64,000 bases of DNA from Maribacter_C sp047345145 (GCF_047345145.1 NZ_JBLFER010000001.1:1-64000), one strand, 5' to 3'. Counted from the stretch's first letter, positions 47,965-57,105 are shown. Numbers and translations: made by a program. Notes: a model not told the origin generated them from the letters alone.

Positions 47965-50361
47965 TCACTTCAACTTCCTCCCCAAAACATTCGTCATCGC
48001 CGTAGCAAATGCCACCACACTTATTGAACTCAACGGCATTAAAATGGCAGCGATAACCGGTTCTAAGTGACCTGTGACGGCGAAATAGAGTCCGACAACA
48101 TTATATAATAAGGATAGGACAAAACTCAATTTGATGATGCCCATTGCCTTTTTTGAGGCAAGGATATATTGATACAATTGTTGGAATTTAGAAGCATCCA
48201 AAATACCATCACAAGCAGGGGAAAACACATTTACATTTTCTGATATGGCGATACCAACGTTGCTCTGTGCAAGAGCCCCTGCATCATTTAATCCATCACC
48301 AACCATTAGTACTTTTTTGTCTTGCTCCTGTAGCGACTTTATGAACTCCAATTTATGCTCTGGTTTTTGATTGAAATAGAGTGATGTCAGTTTTGGCAAT
48401 AGTTTTTCCAATCTAAATTTTTCACCTTCATTGTCACCTGAGAGGATGGCCAGCTTTATGGTTTTCGACATTTCATTGAAAAGTGCACTAACCCCATCAC
48501 GATACTCATTATGAAAGACATATTTGCCTTTATATATAGCGTTACTGCTGATATGAACTGTAGTGTTTAAGTTTTCTTCGGATTGCTGTTCCCCCACAAA
48601 ATTTGCGGAACCCACTTTGATATGATTGTTGTCTTTGGTGCCTTCTATTCCCTTGCCGAGATGTTCTTCATACTCGTCTAAAGTGATAATATTCTGTTCG
48701 GAAAGCATTTCATAAAGAGAGCGACTTAAGGGGTGGTTAGAGGCGCGAATGGTATTTTTCAAGAGGGATTCTTCTTCTTGTGTCAAAGGCATTCCTTCGT
48801 AGGTGGCTACACTTTTTTGGGAAGTAGTTATCGTTCCGGTTTTATCAAAAATAGCCGTGTTAATTTGAGCCAATTGTTCAATGGTTTGGGTGTCTTTCAA
48901 ATAGAATTTTTTGCGCCCGAAAATTCGCAGCATATTCCCTAGGGTAAAGGGAGCGGCCAAAGAAATGGCACAAGGACAAGCTATAATCAGTACTGCTGTA
49001 AAGACGTTCATAGCTTTGCTTGGGTCGTAATACAACCAAAACGCTGTTGCTATTGTTGCAATGGATAATACAGTAATCGTAAATCGTTTTCCGATGCTGT
49101 CCGTCAAGGTTTGGAATTGGGTGGATTTATCCTCTTGAAAAACAGAATTACTCCATAGTTGTGTCAAATAACTTTGGGAAACCGATTTTAAGGTTTCAAT
49201 TTCTATGGCGCTTTGCAATTGCTTCCCACCAGCAAATACTTTATCGCCTGACTCTTTTCGGACAGCTTCTGATTCTCCAGTTACAAAACTGTAATCAATT
49301 CTTGCATTTCCGTTGATAAGAATTCCGTCCACTGGAATCAATTCCTCATTTCGAATCAATAATCTATCACCTCTTTTAATATCATGGACTTGGGTGGTTT
49401 CTTCTTTTCCTTCGGATGTTATCCGTGTAACCGCAATCGGGAAATACGATTTATAATCCCGTTCAAAAGAGAGAAAGCAGTAGGTTTTCTGTTGGAAGAA
49501 TTTCCCTAGTAATAGAAAGAATATCAATCCCGTTAGGGAATCAAAAAAACCGGCCCCTAAATCAAAAGTAATGTCAATGGTACTTCTGAGAAATAGGACG
49601 ACAATTCCTAAGGCAATTGGAACGTCTATATTAAGTATGTTGGAACGGAGTCCTTTATAAGCAGATACAAAATAATCCCTTCCTGCATAAAACACTACAG
49701 GAAGAGAAAAACTGAACATCAACCACCGAAACAAGGTTTGGTATTCGTTTAACCAAAATTCTCCGCCCGAGGATGCGCTCGAAGACAAATCAAAATAATC
49801 CGGAAAGGAAAGAAACATCACATTCCCAAAAGCAAAACCCGCGACGCCTAGTTTATAAATCAAACTCCGGTCGACGGACTTCTTTTTATTATCGTAATCG
49901 TCTAAGGAAATATAGGGTTCGTAACCAATTCGACCTAAAAGAAGTACCAATTCCTTTAAGGAAAGAGAACTACTATTGTAAGTAATACGTGCTGTTTTCT
50001 TTGGAAAATCAACCTGTGAATTGCTAACGAAAGGATTCAATTTATTCAGGTTTTCTAAAACCCAAATACAAGAACTACAGTGAATATGTGGAATGTAAAG
50101 GTTAACAATCTGAAGGTCTCCATCATTGAATTCTGTCAGTCTTTCAGCAATAGCAGGAGTATCGAGAAAATCGTATTTTCCTTCAATCGTTTTTGGAGTG
50201 GCTCCAGCAGCCGATTGTAAGTCATAATAATAGGATAAATCGTTACTAACAAAAATTTCATAGACGGTTTTGCATCCATTACAACAGAAGTTTTTTTCAT
50301 CGAACGGGATGACTTTTTTTTCGCAGTCATCACCACAATGGTAACATTGGTTACGCGTCAT
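47965..50361 (-). CDS. ccoI: CcoI-type copper-translocating P-type ATPase
   Basis: A 798-residue P1B-type ATPase. The N-terminus has a Cys-rich ferredoxin-like leader (CYHCGDDCEKK and FCCNGCKTVYEIF, residues about 6-40), then an HMA domain with HCSSCIWVLENL (about 95-106). The actuator TGESEAV, membrane site ACPCAISLA, phosphorylation motif DKTGTIT and GDGLNDAG follow. This layout is CcoI/FixI, which supplies copper to the CuB site of cbb3 oxidase. It is divergent from fnr and transcribed toward the cco operon, separated from it by the inverted-repeat element. Confidence 0.93.
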   Translation of the reverse strand: MTRNQCYHCGDDCEKKVIPFDEKNFCCNGCKTVYEIFVSNDLSYYYDLQSAAGATPKTIEGKYDFLDTPAIAERLTEFNDGDLQIVNLYIPHIHCSSCIWVLENLNKLNPFVSNSQVDFPKKTARITYNSSSLSLKELVLLLGRIGYEPYISLDDYDNKKKSVDRSLIYKLGVAGFAFGNVMFLSFPDYFDLSSSASSGGEFWLNEYQTLFRWLMFSFSLPVVFYAGRDYFVSAYKGLRSNILNIDVPIALGIVVLFLRSTIDITFDLGAGFFDSLTGLIFFLLLGKFFQQKTYCFLSFERDYKSYFPIAVTRITSEGKEETTQVHDIKRGDRLLIRNEELIPVDGILINGNARIDYSFVTGESEAVRKESGDKVFAGGKQLQSAIEIETLKSVSQSYLTQLWSNSVFQEDKSTQFQTLTDSIGKRFTITVLSIATIATAFWLYYDPSKAMNVFTAVLIIACPCAISLAAPFTLGNMLRIFGRKKFYLKDTQTIEQLAQINTAIFDKTGTITTSQKSVATYEGMPLTQEEESLLKNTIRASNHPLSRSLYEMLSEQNIITLDEYEEHLGKGIEGTKDNNHIKVGSANFVGEQQSEENLNTTVHISSNAIYKGKYVFHNEYRDGVSALFNEMSKTIKLAILSGDNEGEKFRLEKLLPKLTSLYFNQKPEHKLEFIKSLQEQDKKVLMVGDGLNDAGALAQSNVGIAISENVNVFSPACDGILDASKFQQLYQYILASKKAMGIIKLSFVLSLLYNVVGLYFAVTGHLEPVIAAILMPLSSISVVAFATAMTNVLGRKLK

Positions 50362-50385
50362 AATTACATTTGCTTATACCTTCGA

Positions 50386-50459
50386 CAAAGTTGAGTACAG
50401 ATGATTTCTTAAAACATGATATTTATCAGGTTTTAATTAATTGACCCATACTACCTTTA
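50386..50459. promoter_or_regulatory. Shared Fnr/CRP-type box between ccoI and the Fnr-type gene
   Basis: The perfect palindrome TGATATTTATCA (50417-50428) is centred 29.5 bp from a minus-strand -7 box CAACTTTG (50393-50386, one mismatch) and 29.5 bp from a plus-strand TACCTTTA (50452-50459). Predicted leaders are 22 nt for ccoI and 24 nt for the regulator, implying autoregulation of the latter. Confidence 0.68.
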
Positions 50460-50485
50460 CAACATCAGGTATAAAAAGCAAAATC

Positions 50486-51175
50486 ATGGAAAGCAGATGT
50501 GAAAATTGTATCGTTCGGCAGTTCAATTCGTTACGGGCCATGAATAAAGAGGAATTGAAAAAAGTTTCCGATTCAAAAGTGTACAAGAAAATCAAAAAGG
50601 GAGAAGCTCTTTTTCAAGAAGGGGAGAAGCTCGATGGTATTTTTTGTGTGCGTGATGGTGTTTCAAAACTATCAAAACTTAGTGCCAATGGTAAGGACCA
50701 GATTGTAAAACTTGCCAGTAAAGGGGAAGTCATAGGACAACGTTCGGTAATAGCCGAAGAATCTACAAACCTCAGTGCAGTTGCGGTTAATGATATGGAA
50801 GTATGTTTTATTCCGAAAGATATTATTTCAAATACGCTGAATACGAATCCGAATTTTGCTGTTGAGGTACTTCGCCATATGGCCCATGACCTTAAAGAAG
50901 CTGACGACGTCATTGTAAACATGTCTCAAAAAACGGTAAAACAACGTATGGCCGAGGCTTTCTTATATTTAAAAAATAACTACGGGGAAACCGAAGACGG
51001 ATTTCTTACTCTTACCCTTTCCCGTGAGGACTATGCAAATGTGGTAGGTACTGCCACGGAATCTTGCATTCGTATTATCTCCGAATTCAAGAAAAAAGGA
51101 TTTATCAAAACTTCAGGCAAGCAAATAGGAGTTACCAACGAGAAACAGCTTCAAGATTTGATAGACGGATTTTAA
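50486..51175 (+). CDS. Crp/Fnr-family transcriptional regulator
   Basis: A 229-residue activator. I start at MESRCENCIVRQF (50486) because the promoter lies at about 50452-50462; an in-frame TTG at 50441 is upstream of it. Four Cys (5, 8, 54, 107) could ligate an oxygen-sensitive cluster; the CxxC at 5-8 is shorter than the E. coli Fnr site. The cNMP-fold covers about 25-140 and the HTH about 175-225, with recognition helix GTATESCIRIISEFKKKG, whose ExxxR spacing fits TGA half-sites. It is the prime candidate to bind the 13 boxes of the region. Confidence 0.88.
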   Translation: MESRCENCIVRQFNSLRAMNKEELKKVSDSKVYKKIKKGEALFQEGEKLDGIFCVRDGVSKLSKLSANGKDQIVKLASKGEVIGQRSVIAEESTNLSAVAVNDMEVCFIPKDIISNTLNTNPNFAVEVLRHMAHDLKEADDVIVNMSQKTVKQRMAEAFLYLKNNYGETEDGFLTLTLSREDYANVVGTATESCIRIISEFKKKGFIKTSGKQIGVTNEKQLQDLIDGF

Positions 51176-51197
51176 ATTTTAGATCCTTTCCAAAAGC

Positions 51198-51240
51198 TGA
51201 CAAATGTCATAGTCTGCCCTGCACTATCCTTTTACTTTTA
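51198..51240 (+). promoter_or_regulatory. Fnr/CRP-type box and promoter of Usp 7
   Basis: TGACAAATGTCA (51198-51209) is centred 29.5 bp from the first T of TACTTTTA (51233-51240). The predicted start near 51243 makes the ATG at 51266 (23-nt leader) more likely than the one at 51245. Confidence 0.62.
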
Positions 51241-51265
51241 CTTCATGGATTACAATAAAAAGTGG

Positions 51266-52165
51266 ATGAAGAATATACTCATACCTACGGACTTTTCAGA
51301 GAATGCATGGAATGCAACGAAATATGCACTTGAACTCTTCAAAAACGAAGAATGCGTTTTTCATCTGTTAAACACGTACACACCGGCGATTGCAAGTAGT
51401 CGCTTTATGGCCGCAACCATTGATGGTGGTTCGATTGAAAATGGAGCTCACCTTCAATCAAAAAGAGGTCTGCAAAATTGGTTGGAACGCATTGGTAAAA
51501 CAGTTAAAAACCCAAAACATAGTTTTAAGACTATTTCTTCTTTTAGCTTTCTGGTAGACGAAATCAAGGAAACAATTGAAGAAATAGGTATTGATTTGGT
51601 TATTACGGGCACGAAAGGAGCTTCTGGTATGGAAGAAGTTTTTATGGGAAGTAACACCGTACGAATTATTAAGAGTGTGAAGAATTGTCCAGTTTTAGCC
51701 ATTCCGAGGGATTTTGAGTTCGCCACGCCCAAAGAAATTGCATTTGCAACTGATTTCAATCGGTTCTACACCACATCAGAATTGCAACCGCTTATTGAAA
51801 TGGCAAAGGCATTTGATGCCGTAATACGTATTGTTTATGTACAATATAAAATCGAGGCCCTGACTGAATTACAGCAATTCAATCTGAACATGTTACGAAA
51901 ATATCTTAAAGAAGTAGAGCATTATGTACATACGGTATCAGAATTGAATTCCGTTTCAAAAACCTTGGAGGTTTTTAGCGAGGAACTCGACATTCATCTG
52001 CTGGCAATGCTTAATTATCAGCACAGTTATATGGAACGGATGACCCGTGAACCCGTTATAAAAAGAGTTGCGTTTCATACGCAAGTGCCTTTGTTGGTGA
52101 TTCCTGAATTGGGAATGTCAAAGATTACGAAACGGGATGATGAGGTTTCTATTTCTTCTATTTGA
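51266..52165 (+). CDS. Tandem-domain universal stress protein (Usp 7)
   Basis: A 299-residue two-domain UspA protein starting MKNILIPTDFSENAWNATKY at 51266, in line with the other copies. Domain 1 keeps the loop GTKGASGMEEVFMGSNTVRI. Domain 2 begins EIAFATDFNRFYTT and has lost it. A 20-residue polar tail extends beyond the usual end. It is monocistronic behind the Fnr-type gene, with its own box. Confidence 0.87.
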   Translation: MKNILIPTDFSENAWNATKYALELFKNEECVFHLLNTYTPAIASSRFMAATIDGGSIENGAHLQSKRGLQNWLERIGKTVKNPKHSFKTISSFSFLVDEIKETIEEIGIDLVITGTKGASGMEEVFMGSNTVRIIKSVKNCPVLAIPRDFEFATPKEIAFATDFNRFYTTSELQPLIEMAKAFDAVIRIVYVQYKIEALTELQQFNLNMLRKYLKEVEHYVHTVSELNSVSKTLEVFSEELDIHLLAMLNYQHSYMERMTREPVIKRVAFHTQVPLLVIPELGMSKITKRDDEVSISSI

Positions 52166-52822
52166 TGATAAGCTGTTAAGGGAGCACCCTAAGCAAAGAA
52201 ATAATTTTATTTAAGAAAGATTGATTTCAAATAGATATTTACCTATATTTAATTCAATAAAACTACATCATTTTGTGCTTATTTGACACATAAATTACAA
52301 TTAGGTGTAAAGCTTTAAATAATAAATTTTAAAACATTGAAAGTCAAATTAGTAGGCTATTTTATTTTAGTCTTCCACCCCGACTTAAGCCAGTTCATTT
52401 ATGAGCTGGCTTTTTTGTTCTCTAAATTTAGAAATTTAGAATGTTTTTTTTAGAGGTATAGCAGGTTCCTCAGAAGTTTCGGAGCTGCCACCCGTACAAA
52501 GAGCTGTTTAGAAATGAATTGTTTACAGGAAATTCATCAGACTTGATTTACCATTTGCCAATTGCAATATTGTAGTACTTATAATTGACTTGAAACTTTA
52601 GAGAACTTCGAAAAGCTGAATATCCAGTTGACATAAACTCGATGAAAACCTCTGAATAAATCTATTCTATAATACGTCGAAGTTACCTTTTCATTTCATG
52701 TCTTGTTTTTTAATGTTTGTATGGTATTCTATGTTTATTAATAACAATTCCTTAGTTGTTGGTATAAATTGTTGCAGCTTATTTTAAAAAAATCTTAAAT
52801 TACCATACATAAACATATAGCT
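52166..52822. other. Long intergenic stretch at the far boundary of the low-oxygen block
   Basis: No gene is visible in these 657 bp. The stretch contains copy 2 of the tRNA-3'-like repeat with its hairpin (52375-52416). The rest is AT-rich and without clear palindromes. The promoter of the GMC operon must lie in its last part, but I cannot point to a convincing -7 box. Confidence 0.5.
52375..52416 (+). repeat. Direct repeat copy 2: tRNA-3'-end-like sequence plus hairpin
   Basis: CCACCCCGAC, then AAGCCAGTTCAT and TGAGCTGGCTTTTTT, almost as at 21061-21104. The upstream bases (AGTAGG, then ATTTTAG) also show similarity to copy 1. The hairpin with its T-run would also terminate Usp 7 transcripts. 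The copies differ by small changes, so any duplication is old. Confidence 0.5.
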
Positions 52823-54544
52823 ATGCAAATTAAAGAATCATCAGAAATTTATGATGTAATAATTGTAGGTTCAGGTGCTGGTGGCGGAATGGCCACGAAA
52901 CAGTTAGCGGATGCAGGTTTCAATGTGGCTGTTGTAGAGGCGGGTCCGTTTTTTGATCCGGCAGATCCTGTTACAATGACCCAATTAAAATGGCCTTACG
53001 AATCACCAAGAAGAGGTGCCGGTACTGATAGGGCTTTTGGAGAATGGGATATGTCATGGGGAGATTGGGAAGTTGAAGGAGAGCCTTATACTCAAGAAGA
53101 GGGAACGAATTTTATGTGGTGGCGTGCTAGAATGCTAGGCGGTAGAACCAATCACTGGGGACGTATTTCTTTACGTTTCGGCCCAAAAGATTTTAAAGGA
53201 AAAGATCGTGATGGTCATGGTGATAACTGGCCTATTGGTTATGATGATGTTAAGCCTTATTACGATAAGTTAGATCAACTAATAGGTGTTTTTGGCACCA
53301 ATGAAGGTCTAGAAGATGACCCTGACGGATTTTTTCTTCCTCCGCCAAAACCGAGATTACACGAATTGTTTTATATAAATGGAGCCAAGAAAACAGGGAT
53401 TCCTGTTTTGCCTAGTAGGATGTCAATGTTGACTAAAAAAATCAACAAGGACCGTGGTGTTTGCTTTTATTGTGGACAATGTGGGCGTTCCTGTTCGGTA
53501 TATGCTGATTTTTCTGCAGGGAGTTGTTTGATTTTTCCAGCTCAGAAGAGCGGCGGAAAAGTAAAGATATTTGTTAACTCTATGGTCCGGGAAGTAACTA
53601 CAAATGAAGAAGGAAGGGCTACAGGAGTGTCCTATATTAGTAAAGACGACAGAAAAGAATACAAACTTCGAGGCAAAGTGGTAATACTAGCCGCTTCGGC
53701 TTGTAGTTCAGCCCGTATACTTTTGAACTCAAAAAGTAAAGCACATCCTAATGGGCTGGGCAATAGTAGCGATCTGGTGGGTAAATATCTACATGATTCT
53801 ACCGGCGCGAGCGCCGCTGGAGTTATACCTGGTTTGATGAATAGAAAGACCTCTTATAACGAAGATGGGGTAGGAGGTATGCATGTCTATTCACCGTGGT
53901 GGGGTGATAATTCCAAACTTAATTTTCCGCGTGGCTATCATATTGAAGTTTGGGGCGGTATGGGACAGCCCAATTATGGTTTCGGCTGGGATCCTAACGG
54001 AATGAACAAATACTTCGGACAGAAAGTCGGCGGATATGGTGAGAGCCTCCGTGACGATGTAAAAAAATACTATGGCTCCGTCGTAGGTTTTGGTGGTCGT
54101 GGAGAAGCGATTGCACGCAAAGAAAACTATTGTGAAATTGACCCAACTACAGTTGATCAATTTGGTATTCCCGTATTGAAGTTTAATTATCAATGGTCAG
54201 ATTTTGAAATAAATCAGGCCAAACATATGCAAGATACTTTCGAAGAATTAATACACAATATGGGCGGTATTCCCCTAAGTGAAAAACCTGGCAAAGACCA
54301 AAATTATGGGTTGCATAATCCGGGTCAAATTATTCATGAAGTTGGTACCACTAGAATGGGAGATGATCCAAAAACATCGGTAACCAATAAGTTTAATCAG
54401 TTGCATGATGCTGATAATGTTTTCATAGTGGATGCTGGAGTATTTGTGTCCCAAGCAGATAAAAATTGCACATGGACCATTATGGCGCTCTCATGGAGGG
54501 CTTCGGACTATATTATTGAACAACTTAAAGCACAGAATATATAA
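52823..54544 (+). CDS. GMC-family FAD-dependent oxidoreductase
   Basis: A 573-residue flavoprotein. The FAD-binding motif DVIIVGSGAGGGMATKQL is at about 10-27, the GMC N-terminal signature around GGRTNHWGRISLRF (about 110-123), a Cys cluster CFYCGQCGRSC at about 214-224, and the C-terminal GMC domain with the active-site His in HEVGTTRMG (about 504-512). There is no signal peptide; export may occur with the Tat-type partner encoded 3 bp downstream. With that partner it resembles a membrane-linked sugar or polyol dehydrogenase. The substrate is unknown. Confidence 0.88.
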   Translation: MQIKESSEIYDVIIVGSGAGGGMATKQLADAGFNVAVVEAGPFFDPADPVTMTQLKWPYESPRRGAGTDRAFGEWDMSWGDWEVEGEPYTQEEGTNFMWWRARMLGGRTNHWGRISLRFGPKDFKGKDRDGHGDNWPIGYDDVKPYYDKLDQLIGVFGTNEGLEDDPDGFFLPPPKPRLHELFYINGAKKTGIPVLPSRMSMLTKKINKDRGVCFYCGQCGRSCSVYADFSAGSCLIFPAQKSGGKVKIFVNSMVREVTTNEEGRATGVSYISKDDRKEYKLRGKVVILAASACSSARILLNSKSKAHPNGLGNSSDLVGKYLHDSTGASAAGVIPGLMNRKTSYNEDGVGGMHVYSPWWGDNSKLNFPRGYHIEVWGGMGQPNYGFGWDPNGMNKYFGQKVGGYGESLRDDVKKYYGSVVGFGGRGEAIARKENYCEIDPTTVDQFGIPVLKFNYQWSDFEINQAKHMQDTFEELIHNMGGIPLSEKPGKDQNYGLHNPGQIIHEVGTTRMGDDPKTSVTNKFNQLHDADNVFIVDAGVFVSQADKNCTWTIMALSWRASDYIIEQLKAQNI

Positions 54545-54547
54545 GTT

Positions 54548-55261
54548 ATGGATAGAAGAAAGAGTTTACAAACCATGATTCTTGGAGGTGCTGCGGCCAG
54601 TACGGGTTTAGTGTTTAACTCCTGCAAGACAGAAACTATTGATGAAGCCGTTGCTGAAACCAGTGCAAAGTATTTTGGTAGGACTCCTAAGGAGTTAGAA
54701 CGTATAGAGAAATTGAATGCGGAGCAATTGTTCAACGAGCATGAGATGGAAACTATTGCCGCTTTAAGTGTGGTAATTCTTCCTCCAAAAGAACCGCATG
54801 GTGGGCCAATCGAAGCTGGTGTTCCTGAACTTGTTGAATTTATGGGGAAGGATATTCCAGAGATGGAACCAACGCTTTTAGGTGGTTTAATGTGGCTAGA
54901 TCATAAAAGCAATACAGAGTTTGGAACGGAATTCAAATCTGCTACTCTGGAACAGAAAAAACAAATTTGTGATGAAATTTGCTGGCATGATACCGAGGTT
55001 TCTCTAGATAAGCAGCCTTTGGAGATTCAATTTTTCTATATGATGCGAGGCCTTACGGTTACTGGATACTATACTTCAAAAGTTGGTATTGCTGATTTAG
55101 GTTACAAAGGAAACCAACCCAATGTTTGGGACGGTGTTCCACAGGATGTTTTAGATCAACATGGTGTTGCTTATGACCCGGAGTGGATTGCCAAATGCAT
55201 AGATCAAAGCACCCGAGGAACTATTGCGACTTGGGATGAAAATGGAAATTTATTGACATAA
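54548..55261 (+). CDS. Gluconate 2-dehydrogenase subunit 3 family protein
   Basis: A 237-residue protein. A twin-arginine-like signal (MDRRKSLQTMILGGAAAS) ends in a lipobox-like FNSC. The mature part contains the subunit-3 features: HEMETIAALSVVILPPKEPHGG (about 60-81), GLMWLDHKSNTEFG and FFYMMRGLTVTGYYTSKVG. It partners the GMC flavoprotein encoded directly upstream and may carry it across the membrane through Tat. Confidence 0.85.
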   Translation: MDRRKSLQTMILGGAAASTGLVFNSCKTETIDEAVAETSAKYFGRTPKELERIEKLNAEQLFNEHEMETIAALSVVILPPKEPHGGPIEAGVPELVEFMGKDIPEMEPTLLGGLMWLDHKSNTEFGTEFKSATLEQKKQICDEICWHDTEVSLDKQPLEIQFFYMMRGLTVTGYYTSKVGIADLGYKGNQPNVWDGVPQDVLDQHGVAYDPEWIAKCIDQSTRGTIATWDENGNLLT

Positions 55262-55268
55262 GAAAACG

Positions 55269-56090
55269 ATGAAAAAAGTACTTTCTATACTATTACTATT
55301 AGGTTTTATTGCACCAATGACTGCTCAAGAAGTAGGTTTGCAATTGTATAGCCTGCGGAATCAATTTAAAAACGATGTGCCTGGCACTTTAGATTTAATT
55401 CAATCTTGGGGTATTACTAATTTGGAAGGGGGTGATTCTTATGGGGTTCCCTTGGAAGAATTCAAGAGCATGCTCGCTGAACGCAACTTTAAAATGATTA
55501 GTGTTCAGGGCGGTTACATGGACTTAAAAAATGATGTAAATAAGGTAATCGAAAGCGCAAAGGCATATGGAGCTACTTATGTAATGTGCGCATGGATAGA
55601 TCATAAAGGAGATGATTTTGATATTACGAATACCAAAGAAGCCGTAGACGTGTTCAATTCTGCTGGAAAACAATTAAGTGAAGCTGGATTACAGTTAGTG
55701 TATCATCCGCACGGATATGAGTTTCGCCCTCATGAAGATGGAACCCTTTTCGATTATATGGCGAAGAATGCGGAGCATTTTGCTTTTGAAATGGATGTAT
55801 ATTGGGTAAAACATGGTGGAGCAGACCCAATGACCGTTTTGAACAAATATCCTAAGAAGTTCCTTCTTATGCATTTAAAAGATATGCAAAAAGGTACTGA
55901 AAGCAATAATACGGGCCATTCAGATGTGGAGACTAATGTTGTTTTAGGTACAGGACAGATAGAGATGGCTGCCTTGGTTAAGAGAGCCAAGGAATTGGGA
56001 ATTGAATATATGTTTATTGAAGATGAGTCGTCTAAAGTTGTGAAACAAGTTCCTCAAAGTCTGGAATTTTTGAAAAGCTTAAAGAAATAA
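55269..56090 (+). CDS. Exported sugar-phosphate isomerase/epimerase-like TIM barrel
   Basis: A 273-residue protein with a signal peptide (MKKVLSILLLLGFIAPMTAQ) followed by an AP-endonuclease-2-type TIM barrel: VGLQLYSLRNQF at the start, then YHPHGYEF, FEMDVYWVKHGG, LLMHLKDM and MFIEDES carrying the probable metal-binding His, Asp and Glu residues. Periplasmic members often accompany GMC dehydrogenases in Bacteroidota and may act on oxidised sugars. It is the last gene of a three-gene operon closed by the terminator at 56111. Confidence 0.82.
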   Translation: MKKVLSILLLLGFIAPMTAQEVGLQLYSLRNQFKNDVPGTLDLIQSWGITNLEGGDSYGVPLEEFKSMLAERNFKMISVQGGYMDLKNDVNKVIESAKAYGATYVMCAWIDHKGDDFDITNTKEAVDVFNSAGKQLSEAGLQLVYHPHGYEFRPHEDGTLFDYMAKNAEHFAFEMDVYWVKHGGADPMTVLNKYPKKFLLMHLKDMQKGTESNNTGHSDVETNVVLGTGQIEMAALVKRAKELGIEYMFIEDESSKVVKQVPQSLEFLKSLKK

Positions 56091-56110
56091 CCAGTAAAAT
56101 TGAAGTATAG

Positions 56111-56145
56111 AAAAGCCCGTTCTCATTTCTAGAACGGGCTTTTTT
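56111..56145. terminator. Bidirectional terminator
   Basis: AAAAGCCCGTTCT and AGAACGGGCTTTT are perfect complements around a short loop, with T-runs for both directions. It separates the isomerase and the convergent GH16 gene. Confidence 0.85.
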
Positions 56146-56149
56146 AATT

Positions 56150-57070
56150 CTATTGCTTGTAAATTTTTACCCAGTCAACGATGAGGTACGATTTATCTGG
56201 TATTTCAGCTGCATTTAGATTCATACCGTTAAAAAAAGCGCCGCCCACGGCTAGGTTAAGTACAACTTTTTCATTTTTATTAAAAAGGTCATCAATATAT
56301 TGAAATTCATCAGTAGTAAAAGTTCTGATTTCAACCCCATCTAATGAAACTACTAGACTGTTTTGTGACCAAACCATATCAAATACATGAAACTCTGTTG
56401 TTAGGTCAATACCGGCATCATGGGTATAGGTGGTGATAGATGAATTTGTTAAAGGAGTATTGGCTTGAGTACCATAAAAGAAATTAGTAACTAGTTCGTT
56501 TGTTTTTCCACCACGGAATTCCACGATATCAATTTCACCTTGAGTTGGCCAAGGATCTCCATAGCTCCAGAATGCAGGCCAAAGCCCTTCTCCCGCTGGC
56601 AATTTTATTCTTGCTGCGATTCTCAACGTACCTTGTAGCGAAGGGTTGTATAATTCTTTGGTTTCAATTCTTCCACTTGTGAAATTGAAAGATTTATTAG
56701 CGGTGTCGAAAGGGTTAGTGGCACCACTTGCCATTTCGCGTAGTTGTTCTATAAACAAATAGCCCTTGTCTACATAAAGATTATCCTCCCGGTATAATTG
56801 CAACTCCTCATTAAACGCACCACCTTCCCAAACGTTCCAATCTGATAATCCTTCATTAAAATTATCTTCCCAGACCAATTCCCATCCTTCAATATCGGTT
56901 GCACTAAAGTCAAAACCGATGTTTGAAACATCGGGCAGTACCGTTTCTTCTTCAAGAGGAGGGTCTTGAGAATCGGGCGTAGTATCTATAGGTGGTGTAG
57001 ATGAATAGCCGTCATCGCTGTTAGAACAGGAGAATAGAATGAAGGCACAGAGTAATAAAAAATTTTTCAT
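56150..57070 (-). CDS. GH16-family glycoside hydrolase, lipoprotein
   Basis: A 306-residue lipoprotein (LFSCSNSDDG, Cys about 15) with an acidic Pro/Thr linker and a GH16 jelly-roll. The catalytic signature is QGEIDIVEFRG at about 180-190, with the nucleophile/acid-base Glu pair in ExDxxE form, preceded by GLWPAFWSYGDPWP. The enzyme cuts beta-1,3/1,4 glycans such as laminarin or sulfated galactans at the cell surface. The exact substrate cannot be told. The sulfatase gene next to it makes a marine polysaccharide plausible. Confidence 0.85.
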   Translation of the reverse strand: MKNFLLLCAFILFSCSNSDDGYSSTPPIDTTPDSQDPPLEEETVLPDVSNIGFDFSATDIEGWELVWEDNFNEGLSDWNVWEGGAFNEELQLYREDNLYVDKGYLFIEQLREMASGATNPFDTANKSFNFTSGRIETKELYNPSLQGTLRIAARIKLPAGEGLWPAFWSYGDPWPTQGEIDIVEFRGGKTNELVTNFFYGTQANTPLTNSSITTYTHDAGIDLTTEFHVFDMVWSQNSLVVSLDGVEIRTFTTDEFQYIDDLFNKNEKVVLNLAVGGAFFNGMNLNAAEIPDKSYLIVDWVKIYKQ

Positions 57071-57105
57071 GTTTTTTAAGTGTAGAAGTTACAAAAAATC
57101 AACAG

